Positions 1 to 7,500 of a stretch of DNA of 26,406 nucleotides are shown one piece after another; the stretch's first letter is position 1; the number at the start of each line of letters is the position of its first letter. The translations under genes and the position numbers were made by a program. The stretch is from 40CM-4-65-16 sp035279785. Its GTDB lineage: Bacteria > Chloroflexota > Dormibacteria > Dormibacterales > Dormibacteraceae. The DNA is taken from contig DATEHC010000143.1 of NCBI GenBank assembly GCA_035279785.1, positions 1 through 26,406 of the forward strand. The letters are read 5' to 3'. The notes below the pieces were generated by a model. The model worked only from the letters and a program-made list of their open reading frames with translations, made no database searches and had not been told where the DNA came from.

Positions 1-28
1 TGCCGGCGCTCGCGGGTAATCGCAGGGC

Positions 29-1300
29 CTACGGGTAGAGGCCGCGCTCCCTCGTTGCGCCGGCGACTCGCGCGACAGCCTGCACGTACGCCGCCATGCG
101 CATGTCGAGCTTGCGCTCCTCGCGCGTCTTGAGAACCTCGCCGAACGCGCGGGAAAGGATCGCCTTCAACTTCTGATTGACCTCATGCTCGGACCAGAAG
201 AACGACTGCAGGTCCTGCACCCACTCGAAGTACGACACCGTAACCCCGCCCGCGTTGGCGAGGATGTCGGGCACGAGGAAGATGCCGCGCTCGCGAAAGA
301 TCGCGTCGGCCTCGGGCGTCGTAGGTCCGTTGGCCCCCTCGACTATCAACTTCGCTTTGATGTCGCGCGCGTTGCGTGATGTGAGCTGGTTACCGATTGC
401 GGCCGGCACGAGCAAATCGCAGTCGAGCGTGAGCAAGTCCTGGTTCCCGACCTCCTGCGCGCCGGGGAAACCGCGGATCGTCTTCTCGCGCGCGCGGTAT
501 TCGAGCAATCGCTTGATCGAAAGTCCGAGCGGGTTGTAGACGCCGCCGTAGTCCTCCGAGACCGCGACGATCGTGCACCCCGCCTCCTCGAGCAGCTTCG
601 CGCTGATGCTGCCGACGTTGCCGAATCCCTGGACGACGACCTTCGTCTGATGGGGCGCGCGGCCGAGGTGCTCGAGCGCGGCCATCGCGCAGATGGTGAC
701 GCCGCGTCCTGTCGCCTCGATGCGACCCGCGGACCCGCCCACCTCGACCGGCTTGCCAGTGACTGACGCCGGCACCGAGTAACCGAGGTGCATCGAAAGC
801 GTGTCCATAATCCACGCCATCGTCTGGCCGTCGGTGTTGACGTCCGGCGCGGGGATGTCACGGTCCGCGCCGACCAGGATCGAGATCTCCGTCGCGAACC
901 GGCGCGTCATATGCTCGAGCTCGTTCAGCGACAGCTCGCGCGGATTGACGATGATGCCGCCCTTCGCGCCGCCGAACGGGATGTTCACGACGGCGCATTT
1001 CCACGTCATCCACATGGCCAGCGCCTTGACCTCGTTCAGGGAAACATCGGGGTGATAGCGGATGCCGCCCTTGGCCGGTCCCCGGTTGATGTTGTGCTGC
1101 ACGCGGTAGCCGGTGAAGATCCGCGTGTGCCCGTTGTCGAGCTTCACCGGAAAGTGGCACGTGAACTCGCGCTGCACCTCGCGCAGCACCTCACGGAGCC
1201 AGGGCTCGAGCTTGATCAGCTCGGCCGCCTCGTCGAACTGCGCCTGCGCCGTGCGCCACTCGTCGGCCTCGACGACCGCCTGCGTGTTGAGCGCGTTCAT
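29..1300 (-). CDS. gdhA: Glu/Leu/Phe/Val dehydrogenase family, glutamate dehydrogenase
   Basis: This 423-residue protein has the length and layout of hexameric glutamate dehydrogenases, which interconvert glutamate with 2-oxoglutarate and ammonia using NAD(P). The substrate domain carries the family signature PFGGAKGGI around residues 108-116, with catalytic Lys113, and PAPDVNTD with Asp153. The Rossmann domain shows GFGNVG at 225-230. The strand after it ends in VSED, an acidic position that suggests NAD rather than NADP; this is inference. The ATG at 1300 gives a normal N-terminus. The best ribosome-binding candidate is only a short G run. It lies 37 bases downstream of the IlvG-like gene on the same strand, with the asparaginase gene beyond, so it could re-assimilate ammonia from that operon. 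The family call is firm; substrate preference among Glu, Leu, Phe and Val dehydrogenases is slightly less so. Confidence 0.95.
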   Translation of the reverse strand: MNALNTQAVVEADEWRTAQAQFDEAAELIKLEPWLREVLREVQREFTCHFPVKLDNGHTRIFTGYRVQHNINRGPAKGGIRYHPDVSLNEVKALAMWMTWKCAVVNIPFGGAKGGIIVNPRELSLNELEHMTRRFATEISILVGADRDIPAPDVNTDGQTMAWIMDTLSMHLGYSVPASVTGKPVEVGGSAGRIEATGRGVTICAMAALEHLGRAPHQTKVVVQGFGNVGSISAKLLEEAGCTIVAVSEDYGGVYNPLGLSIKRLLEYRAREKTIRGFPGAQEVGNQDLLTLDCDLLVPAAIGNQLTSRNARDIKAKLIVEGANGPTTPEADAIFRERGIFLVPDILANAGGVTVSYFEWVQDLQSFFWSEHEVNQKLKAILSRAFGEVLKTREERKLDMRMAAYVQAVARVAGATRERGLYP

Positions 1301-1337
1301 CGGGGTCCCCGGAAAATCGGAGATTTCTTGGGGTGAT

Positions 1338-2966
1338 TCACATCAGTACTGATGATCGCGGATATTCGGCGTCGGGGTCGCAGATAACGTTGATGCAGGC
1401 AGGCAGGCCCGACTTGAAAGCCCGCTCCAGGGCCGGTCGGATGTCCTCCGGCCGCTCGACCATCTCGCCGTAGCCGCCAAGCGCCTCGACCACCTTGTCG
1501 TATCGCGTGCGGTTCCCGAGGTCGGCGGCGATGCTCGTGCCGAGCATGCTCATCATCGGGTGCTTCTCCAGGGCCCAGATTCCATTGTTGCCGACGACGC
1601 AGACCACAGGAATGCCGTGCCGGACCATCGTGTCGAACTCCATCGCGGAGAAGCCGAACGCGCCGTCACCGGAGAGAAGGATCACCTGCCGATCGGGACG
1701 CGCCAGCTTGGCCGCGATCGCATAACCCGGTCCGGACCCGAGCGCACCGAACGGCCCGGGGTCGATCCACAGGCCAGGCGCGTCGCGCTCGATGAGCCGC
1801 CCCGCGAACGAGACGAAGTCGCCCCCGTCGCCGACGATGATCGCGTCTCGATCGGCGAAGCGGTCGACCTCGGCGATGAGTCGTGCCGGATGCACGGGTG
1901 ATCTTCCGTCGCCCGTCATCGCCTCGTCTTTGCGGCGCGCCTCGACCTCGGTCCCGCGCAGCTGGGCAACCCAGGCATCGCTGCGCGGCGCGCCCGCCAC
2001 CGCTGCGGAAAGCTCCCGGAGCGCGGCCTTCACGTCGCCGTAGATCGCGACCTCCGCCGTGCGGTGCTTGCGCAGGTCGTCGACGTCGACGTAGACGAGC
2101 CGCGCGTCTTCGCCGAACACCGGCGGCTGGCCGAAGTTCAACCGAAAATCGAGGAGGACTCCCACCAGGACGATCAGGTCCGCTTCGCGCAGCGCCTGGC
2201 CGCGTGCGCGGGAGAAGAACAATGGATGGCTCGGCGGGAGCATGCCCCGCGCCATGCCGTTGACCGTCAGCGGCACGTTTGCGATTTCCACGAGCGAGCG
2301 CAGCTCCGCCTCCGCGTGGGCCCACCACACGCCGCCGCCGGCGACAATCACGGGACGCTCCGCACGCCGGATCAGGCTTGCGGTCCGCTCGACGAGAGAG
2401 CGGTCGGGCGGAGGCCCTGGGTCGACGGTCAGGTGCTCTGTGGCCTCGGGAAGATCGGCCGCCCCGAAGAACACGTCGATGGGGACGTCCATGAAGGCAG
2501 GTCCCGTCCGCCGGCTCAGCGCGGTGCGCACCGACTCGGCCGTGGCGGCGTATGCGTCCTCGGCCGACTCGAGCGTGAATGCATGCTTGCTCAGGCTGCG
2601 CACGACCTCGACGTGGTCCATCTCCTGCAGCGAGCCCATGCCCCACCGCGCCACGGGCGCGCGGCCGCCGACGACGAGTATCGGCGTGTCGGCGCTCTTG
2701 GCCTGGGCGAGCGCCGTGGCCGCGTTGGTCACGCCGGGCCCGGCCGTCACGGCGGCGACCCCGCACTCGCGCGTCACCTTGGCCCAACCCTCCGCCGCAA
2801 ACGCCGCCGACTGCTCGTGGCGAAAGTCGACGATGCGGATTCCATGCTCGGTGGCGCCGGTGAGGATCGGCCAGATATGGCCGCCGTTGAGTGTGAACAG
2901 GTGGCTGATGCCGGCGCGCTTGAGCGCGAGCGCGATGAGCTCGCCGGTATTGCCGGAGTCCGCCAA
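1338..2966 (-). CDS. ilvG: ThDP-dependent acetolactate synthase-like enzyme (IlvG type)
   Basis: This is a full-length ThDP enzyme of 542 residues. The catalytic Glu51 sits in RHEQSAAFAAEGW, and the ThDP/Mg motif starts GDG at 433-435 and ends NN at 460-461. Segments such as GGRAPVARWGMGSLQE, a second WWAHAEAEL block and LGSGPGYAIAAKLARP closely match, from memory, the actinobacterial protein annotated IlvG. It probably condenses or cleaves 2-oxo acids, but family members include lyases and decarboxylases, so the reaction is inferred. The chosen start is TTG at 2966, two bases after the asparaginase stop. The same frame stays open further upstream, but that part is a shadow of the asparaginase gene and lacks family resemblance. 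The tight spacing implies translational coupling. No small regulatory subunit gene is nearby, which argues against a main role in branched-chain amino-acid synthesis. Confidence 0.85.
   Translation of the reverse strand: MADSGNTGELIALALKRAGISHLFTLNGGHIWPILTGATEHGIRIVDFRHEQSAAFAAEGWAKVTRECGVAAVTAGPGVTNAATALAQAKSADTPILVVGGRAPVARWGMGSLQEMDHVEVVRSLSKHAFTLESAEDAYAATAESVRTALSRRTGPAFMDVPIDVFFGAADLPEATEHLTVDPGPPPDRSLVERTASLIRRAERPVIVAGGGVWWAHAEAELRSLVEIANVPLTVNGMARGMLPPSHPLFFSRARGQALREADLIVLVGVLLDFRLNFGQPPVFGEDARLVYVDVDDLRKHRTAEVAIYGDVKAALRELSAAVAGAPRSDAWVAQLRGTEVEARRKDEAMTGDGRSPVHPARLIAEVDRFADRDAIIVGDGGDFVSFAGRLIERDAPGLWIDPGPFGALGSGPGYAIAAKLARPDRQVILLSGDGAFGFSAMEFDTMVRHGIPVVCVVGNNGIWALEKHPMMSMLGTSIAADLGNRTRYDKVVEALGGYGEMVERPEDIRPALERAFKSGLPACINVICDPDAEYPRSSVLM
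1341..1354. promoter_or_regulatory. 14-bp perfect palindrome upstream of gdhA
   Basis: CATCAGTACTGATG reads the same on both strands. It lies about 40 bases upstream of the gdhA start and overlaps the last codons of the IlvG-like gene. Its position suits an operator for gdhA, but it lies in coding sequence and could be chance. I do not recognise a known regulator for it. Confidence 0.3.
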
Positions 2967-2968
2967 AG

Positions 2969-3790
2969 CTAGTCGATCATCGCCCAGGGCATGGCCGACG
3001 TGTTGAAAGCCGCCCGCGGCGGGCCCTCGCTCGGCATGACGATCACTCCGCCCTCGGCATGCAGCTTCTTGGTGAGATGGTCGACCGCGCCCTGCGCCAC
3101 CGACTGCGCGTCCATGCCGTGCTCCAGCTCGACGACCATCAGTCGAGCCAGACCGAGCCGGATGAAGGCCTCGCCCAGGCCCGTCCCGCACACGCCGCCG
3201 AAGCGATCGTCGGCGTAGAAGCCGGCACCTGGGATCGGTGAGTCGCCGATCCGCCCCGGCAGCTTGCCCGTCCTTCCTCCGGTGGAGACGGCGACCGCGA
3301 TGTGTCCCTCCGCGTCGCGCGCGACCGCGCCCACGGTGTCGGCGCCCTGCAACAGCTTCTGGCGCTTGCGGTCGGTGATGAAGATCGCCGGGTCGGCCAT
3401 CTCCAGGCCGTGCTCGCGGGCAAACCGCGATGCGCCCGCCGCGGCGAGGAGCACATGGCGGCCGTCCTCCATGATCGCGACCGCCAGGTCGATCGGATGA
3501 CGGACGTCGCGGAGGCAGGCCGCACCGCCGGCGCGCAGCTCCGCGCCTTCCATCACTCCTGCGTCCAGCTCGACCACGCCGTCGCTGTTCAGGCACGCGC
3601 CGATGCCGGCGTTGAGCAACGGCTCGTCCTCCATGTGCCGAACGGCGGCCACCGCGGCAGTGAGGGCACCGTCTCCGATGCGCGCCCAGCCCGCGTCGCG
3701 GGCGCGCTCCACGGCGGCCTGGCGTAGGGGCTTCTCGGCTTCTGGAATGGACCCGGCGCCGCCGTGGACGATCAGCGCCGGACGGGCCAA
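2969..3790 (-). CDS. iaaA: Isoaspartyl peptidase / plant-type L-asparaginase (Ntn hydrolase)
   Basis: This 273-residue protein is an N-terminal-nucleophile hydrolase that would cleave isoaspartyl dipeptides and asparagine after autoproteolysis. It opens with the usual LIVHGGAG segment (residues 7-14). The self-cleavage point is GAD before Thr152 in DTVGAVA, followed by STGGRTGKLPGRIGDSP (169-185) and CGTGLGEAF (201-209), the expected substrate-binding segments. The large subunit would be residues 1-151 and the small subunit 152-273. The latter is somewhat short compared with enzymes of about 300 residues. The gene sits directly before the IlvG-like gene and two genes before gdhA, fitting amino-acid salvage. 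A protein-L-isoaspartate methyltransferase gene elsewhere in the window (14119-14745) handles the same kind of damaged residue. Confidence 0.92.
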   Translation of the reverse strand: MARPALIVHGGAGSIPEAEKPLRQAAVERARDAGWARIGDGALTAAVAAVRHMEDEPLLNAGIGACLNSDGVVELDAGVMEGAELRAGGAACLRDVRHPIDLAVAIMEDGRHVLLAAAGASRFAREHGLEMADPAIFITDRKRQKLLQGADTVGAVARDAEGHIAVAVSTGGRTGKLPGRIGDSPIPGAGFYADDRFGGVCGTGLGEAFIRLGLARLMVVELEHGMDAQSVAQGAVDHLTKKLHAEGGVIVMPSEGPPRAAFNTSAMPWAMID

Positions 3791-3814
3791 ACCCGCATAC
3801 CTAGAACAGGGGTC

Positions 3815-3850
3815 CCCGCGAAGTCACGCCGAAGGCTCTGACTTCGTGGG
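3815..3850. terminator. Inverted repeat, possible hairpin between two minus-strand genes
   Basis: Arms at 3815-3826 and 3839-3850 pair over 12 bases with one G-T/G-U type mismatch. The 12-base loop contains a small inner stem, GCC-GAA-GGC at 3828-3836. The repeat lies between the Arg-rich gene (stop 3857) and the asparaginase start (3790). No T-tract follows on either strand, so it may be an attenuating or processing hairpin rather than a full intrinsic terminator. Confidence 0.4.
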
Positions 3851-3856
3851 AATTGG

Positions 3857-4060
3857 TTAGTAGGCCTCGGCCTGCAGCTCCGGCCAGTTGGTCCGGCGCT
3901 CGATGAATCGCCGCTCGGCGACACGTCGGTCGAAGGGGAACACCACGCGGCGCCCGGCGCTGGCGCGCTCCGGGTTGCGGCGCTCGCCGAATCTCCGCTC
4001 CACGCCCGCGCGGCGGTCAAAGCCGCTGCGGCGCTCGGGACCACGCGAAGTCGTGTCCAC
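3857..4060 (-). CDS. Small arginine-rich protein with repeated (E/D)RR motifs
   Basis: This is a 67-residue protein of unknown function. About a quarter of its residues are Arg, arranged as repeated ERR or DRR triplets at roughly 5-7 residue spacing (for example PERRSGFDRR, then VERRFGERR, later FDRR and AERRFIERR). Similar (E/D)RR-repeat small proteins occur in many bacteria without an assigned role; nucleic-acid or acidic-surface binding is a guess. Codon third positions are almost all G or C, as in neighbouring genes, which supports real coding. The start is GTG at 4060 with an Arg/Gly-coding GAAGAGG immediately before it, closer than a normal ribosome-binding site. The frame is the same as that of the upstream ThyX-like gene, whose TAG lies six codons before the GTG. 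It may therefore be reached by reinitiation or stop readthrough. Confidence 0.6.
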   Translation of the reverse strand: MDTTSRGPERRSGFDRRAGVERRFGERRNPERASAGRRVVFPFDRRVAERRFIERRTNWPELQAEAY

Positions 4061-4078
4061 CCTCTTCGACGCGAGATG

Positions 4079-5665
4079 CTAGCGCACGCGGCGGTTGAGT
4101 TCGCCGAGTTTCTCGTCGATTTTTTGCTCCGACCGCCGGCGCTCCAGCTCGTCGCCCGGACCGAGGTCGACGAACCGCGCGTAGGCCGCCAGCCGAGGGT
4201 GCACGTCGCGCACCCGGAGAAACATCTGCTGCGCCACCCAGCGATAGTCGGGATGGCCCTGCGGTGTCGTCCGAAGCTCGCACAGGTGATAGATCTCGCG
4301 CAGGCTGACGCGCACGTACCAGCGGACGCGAAAGGCAAGCGGGACCACGTACTGGCCCAGCGCGACGCCGAGGTCGCGCTCCAGGCGGCGGTGGGTTTCG
4401 GCCGCGCTCTCGACGGCGTTTGCAAACCGGTCGCCGTGGCCCAGATCGACCAGCCCTGGGGGCAGGTCGTAGCCGAGCTCGGTGCCGAGGTGCTGTCGGT
4501 CCTGGGTCAACATCCGGTGGCGATGCAGGTCGCGGTAGGCCGCGAAGTTGGCCACGATCTCGAACGTGTACACCGCATGCTCGAGCGCGCGCGGAGGCCG
4601 CTGGCGACGGTTGGAGCGATCCGCAAGCATCCGCTCGAGCACCTGCGAGGAGTCGCCCTCCTGCTCGCTCAGCGCCCGATTCGAATAGGGATACAGCGCC
4701 GCCGCGACCACCTTCCGTTCGGCATCGCGGTCGAATTCCACGAGCCTGACCAGGGGATCGATGGCGCCCTGCCGGCCGTGCGAAGCCACTTCTTCGAGCC
4801 GCTTTCTGACGCCCGCGATCCGTGCTGCCGTGGGCGCGCCGTACCGGTCGTCGAGCGCCCGCCGAACGAACGACGGGATGACCAGCGACAGCTCGCGGTG
4901 CATGTCCGCGGCAAGTCGGCGGCACTCGGGCAGCTCGCTTGCGGCGAGCTTGGTGATCAGGTACTCGAAGGCGCGACCGTTGCCGAAGAGTCCGAGGTTC
5001 GTAAGGGTTCCGGCCGGCAGCAAACCGCGAAGCAGGTCGAGGGCCTTGGCGCGCGTGGCGGACTTCCATGCGCGGTCGGTCTCGCCCTCCTCCTGCGGAA
5101 ATCGGTCGCGGATCGCCAGCGTGACCGGCTCGACCAGCGAGCTGTACATCTCGAACAGCCCGTCGGCGGCCGGCTCGTAGTCGGGATGCGCCAGCTCTTC
5201 GCCGCGGAAATAGAGGTACCGCCCGTCCGGCCCTGGCCGGTCGAACCGAACGTACCGCGTCGACTTTTCGAGCGGAGAGATGCCGATGCGGCTGTCTTCG
5301 AGCGCCTTCGCGGCCAGGGTCGAAACCTGCTCGGTGGCGATGTGCGCGCCGGCCAGCTCCGCGACCGAATCGTCGCCGTAGCCAACCAGAACGCGCTCGT
5401 AAAACTCCTCCGCGCGGCGCACGGCGACCATGTCATCGTCCACGGGCGGAGAGCCCGCGAGCCGGTCGAAGCCCGAGTCCGGCTCGTTGATGAACTCGTC
5501 GAGCAGCACCCGGCGCAGGCTCTTCTCGGTGCGCGAATACCGGGAGAACAACGCGCCCTTGACGACCTCGGGCAGGTTGCGCAGGGCAAACACCGGCCGG
5601 TCGAGATTGGTGAAATAGCGCTCGAGCAGCGACGATTCGACGGCGTTGAACTCCGGGGGCGCCAT
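4079..5665 (-). CDS. Tandem-domain ThyX-like (FAD-dependent thymidylate synthase) protein
   Basis: ThyX makes dTMP from dUMP using methylene-tetrahydrofolate, FAD and NADPH, and is normally about 220-260 residues. This protein has 528 residues and two ThyX-like halves. The C-terminal half aligns well: LEHAVYTFEI (361-370), then RHR at 382-384, the FAD-binding part of the signature RHRxxSxxExSxRY. There the Ser, Glu, Ser and Arg positions are replaced (T387, R390, H392, G394). In the N-terminal half, DSR (124-126) stands where RHR should be, but SPLEKSTRYV (130-139) keeps the S-E-S-RY part that contacts dUMP. The two halves thus hold complementary parts of one motif. Double-length ThyX homologues exist in several phyla; whether they make dTMP is uncertain. 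The start is ATG at 5665 with no clear ribosome-binding site; a weak -10-like GATACT lies 8 bases upstream. Confidence 0.85.
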   Translation of the reverse strand: MAPPEFNAVESSLLERYFTNLDRPVFALRNLPEVVKGALFSRYSRTEKSLRRVLLDEFINEPDSGFDRLAGSPPVDDDMVAVRRAEEFYERVLVGYGDDSVAELAGAHIATEQVSTLAAKALEDSRIGISPLEKSTRYVRFDRPGPDGRYLYFRGEELAHPDYEPAADGLFEMYSSLVEPVTLAIRDRFPQEEGETDRAWKSATRAKALDLLRGLLPAGTLTNLGLFGNGRAFEYLITKLAASELPECRRLAADMHRELSLVIPSFVRRALDDRYGAPTAARIAGVRKRLEEVASHGRQGAIDPLVRLVEFDRDAERKVVAAALYPYSNRALSEQEGDSSQVLERMLADRSNRRQRPPRALEHAVYTFEIVANFAAYRDLHRHRMLTQDRQHLGTELGYDLPPGLVDLGHGDRFANAVESAAETHRRLERDLGVALGQYVVPLAFRVRWYVRVSLREIYHLCELRTTPQGHPDYRWVAQQMFLRVRDVHPRLAAYARFVDLGPGDELERRRSEQKIDEKLGELNRRVR

Positions 5666-5818
5666 GCACAGTAAGTATCGCCGCCCCGAGTTCGGGCGAG
5701 CCGGTCGCCTTCCTAGATATTGTGTCGGGCTGGGCGCTATGCACAGCCTATGGCCAAGGTGATTTGAGTTGTCCCCGGGTTCTCCCCAGCTCTGTTAAAA
5801 ACCGACTGCGAAACGCGG

Positions 5819-6610
5819 ATGGTTGAGGTCGATTGGGTGAAGCGCTGGGGTGATCTCGTGGAAGCGCGGGAGAGCTCGCACGCGGCCGGCCACTCCCACG
5901 CGGGCTACTGGGACCGCCGCGCGTCGAGCTACGCGCGATCGACCCAAAGCCGCGTCGACGACTTCCTGCGGATCCTCGAGCCGTACCTCTTGCCGCACAA
6001 GACCCTGATCGACGTCGGCGCGGGGACGGGCCGGCACGCCGTCCCGCTGGCGGAGCGACTGGAGTGGGTGACGGCGATCGAGCCGTCGGAGGGAATGCGC
6101 TCGCACATCGCGCCGCGTGACAACATCACCGTGGTCGCGAGCAGCTGGGAGGACTCCGAGGTCGCGCCGGCGGACCTGGTCATGTGCAGCCACGTCCTCT
6201 ACGGCATCGCCGACCCGGTGCCGTTCATCTCCAAGCTCGAGGCTTCGGCGCGCGAGCGGGTCTTCGTGATGATGCGCGAGAGCGACCTGCCTCACCCGGC
6301 CACAGAGGTGTCGAAGCGGCTTCAGCTTGAGACCGGCTCGCGCCTGCCACGCTTCAGCGAGCTGTTCATGCTTCTGCTGCAGATGGGCATCGCCCCCGAC
6401 GTGCAGTTCATCAGCTATCCGATCACCACGCGCTACGCAGACTTCGAGGGGGCGGTGACGGACGTGCGCGCGATGCTCGGCGAAAGTTGGGACGACGCCG
6501 GCGGCCGCGCTGCGCTGCACGAGATCCTTCGGCGCGACGGCGATGCGCTGGTCTACGACGGCGGCGTAGCGCTCTCGGGAGTTGCGCATTGGCAGCCACG
6601 GAAGACCTGA
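5819..6610 (+). CDS. Class I SAM-dependent methyltransferase
   Basis: This 263-residue protein has a standard SAM-binding motif I, LIDVGAGTGRHAVPLA, at residues 63-78, followed by an acidic IEPSEGM (motif II) about 20 residues later. The preceding YWDRRASSYARS is typical of small-molecule methyltransferases of the Methyltransf_11/25 type. No feature gives the substrate. The start is ATG at 5819; the 153 bases between it and the divergent ThyX-like gene must hold both promoters, but I see only weak hexamers there. The end overlaps the following GNAT gene by 22 bases, so the two are probably translated together. Confidence 0.8.
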   Translation: MVEVDWVKRWGDLVEARESSHAAGHSHAGYWDRRASSYARSTQSRVDDFLRILEPYLLPHKTLIDVGAGTGRHAVPLAERLEWVTAIEPSEGMRSHIAPRDNITVVASSWEDSEVAPADLVMCSHVLYGIADPVPFISKLEASARERVFVMMRESDLPHPATEVSKRLQLETGSRLPRFSELFMLLLQMGIAPDVQFISYPITTRYADFEGAVTDVRAMLGESWDDAGGRAALHEILRRDGDALVYDGGVALSGVAHWQPRKT

Positions 6611-7446
6611 ATCTCACCTTGCGACCGGTGAGGCCGACCGACCGCGAGCGCATCGCGGAGATCTCGAGGGACATCTGGGGCGGCCGCGACTACGTGCCCA
6701 AGGTCTTCGACCGATGGGTGGCAGACGCCGGCGCGTCCTTCCAGGCCGCAGACCTCGAGGGGACCGTGGTCGGCGTGCATCACCTGCGGCCGTACGCGCC
6801 CAGCCTGGTCTGGTACGAGGGGCTGAGGGTCGCGAGCTCGCATCGCCGGCAGGGCATCGCCCGCGCGATGCTGAGCTCGGTGATCGCCGAGATTCGCGAG
6901 CAGGGCTTTCGCGAGATCAGGCTCGCGACGCTCGAAGAACCCGCTATGCGCCTGTTTGAGTCCGCCGGGTTCCGCGAGCTTGTCGAGGTGCGGTGGTGGC
7001 GCGCTCCGCGCGTCGAGGGCGGCGAGCCGGCGCGAATGCCCGACTCGGCGGAGGCGGCGCGGCTGTGGCCTTTCGTCGCGTCCTCTCCCGGAATCGACCT
7101 GTACCACGGACTGTCGCCCGACCTCAACGGCGCGCGTGACCTCGACGCTGCGGAGCTCGAGCGCCTGGCGCGCGCGGGAATGCTGCGCCTGGGACCGAGC
7201 GGTCGAGCCGTCGCGTTGATGCGCGAGCCGTGGCGCATCAACCTCGCGGTCGCGCTCATCGCGGGACGCGGAGGCGCGCTGCGCGAGCTGTTGATGGCAC
7301 TGCGTTTCGAGGCCGATGCGGACGGAGCGGACCACGTCACGATCAGCGTTCCGCCGGATCATCCGGCCGAAGAGGACCTGCGCGCGTCCGGATACGATTT
7401 CGACGATGCCGAAGCCAATGCGCACGTGTACTCACTAAAGCTCTGA
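6589..7446 (+). CDS. GNAT family N-acetyltransferase
   Basis: This 285-residue protein opens with LTLRPVRPTDRERIAEI, the usual first strand and helix of a GNAT domain. Acetyl-CoA motif A is HRRQGIARAML at 85-95, followed by IRLATLEEPAMRLFESAGF, the usual motif B region. The last 130 or so residues form a second alpha/beta segment that could be a degenerate second GNAT domain. I chose TTG at 6589 because homology begins just after it. The frame is open further upstream, but there it only shadows the methyltransferase. The substrate is unknown. It overlaps the methyltransferase by 22 bases and is followed by the G-rich hairpin element. Confidence 0.8.
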   Translation: MAATEDLNLTLRPVRPTDRERIAEISRDIWGGRDYVPKVFDRWVADAGASFQAADLEGTVVGVHHLRPYAPSLVWYEGLRVASSHRRQGIARAMLSSVIAEIREQGFREIRLATLEEPAMRLFESAGFRELVEVRWWRAPRVEGGEPARMPDSAEAARLWPFVASSPGIDLYHGLSPDLNGARDLDAAELERLARAGMLRLGPSGRAVALMREPWRINLAVALIAGRGGALRELLMALRFEADADGADHVTISVPPDHPAEEDLRASGYDFDDAEANAHVYSLKL

Positions 7447-7449
7447 ATA

Positions 7450-7475
7450 CCCGCCCCACCCCTGGACCCCTCCCC
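7450..7475 (-). promoter_or_regulatory. Four-tract G-quadruplex motif (minus strand)
   Basis: On the minus strand there are four uninterrupted GGGG tracts at 7475-7472, 7470-7467, 7462-7459 and 7457-7454, separated by loops of 1, 4 and 1 bases. A GGG follows at 7452-7450. This satisfies the strict G4 pattern with very short loops. It lies between the GNAT stop and the FAD oxidoreductase start and shares its first two tracts with the hairpin at 7467-7490. Confidence 0.6.
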
Positions 7476-7490
7476 ATAAATGGGGAGGGG
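7467..7490 (+). promoter_or_regulatory. Perfect 10-bp hairpin with a TAAA loop before the FAD oxidoreductase
   Basis: Arms 7467-7476 (CCCCTCCCCA) and 7481-7490 (TGGGGAGGGG) are exactly complementary around a four-base loop. The 3' arm carries the only Shine-Dalgarno-like AGGGG near the next gene, 10 bases from ATG 7501, so in RNA the hairpin would hide it. It could be a translational control hairpin, a terminator without a T-tract, or a dispersed palindromic repeat unit. Confidence 0.6.
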
Positions 7491-7500
7491 CATGGAAGAA

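Noticed and set aside
1301..1311. Short palindrome CGGGGTCCCCG touching the gdhA start
   Set aside because: Five-base arms of G and C around one base are frequent in DNA this GC-rich.
2967..3596. N-terminal extension of the IlvG-like frame
   Set aside because: The extra residues are Arg/Gly-rich shadow of the asparaginase gene; family resemblance begins at TTG 2966.
4076..5674. A 532-codon open frame on the plus strand opposite the ThyX-like gene
   Set aside because: It lies antisense to a gene with clear homology, has no recognisable family, and such frames are expected opposite GC-rich genes.
5666..5818. Divergent promoter pair between the ThyX-like and methyltransferase genes
   Set aside because: Promoters must lie here, but the hexamers seen (such as GATACT and TTAAAA) are weak and badly spaced, so no separate feature is called.
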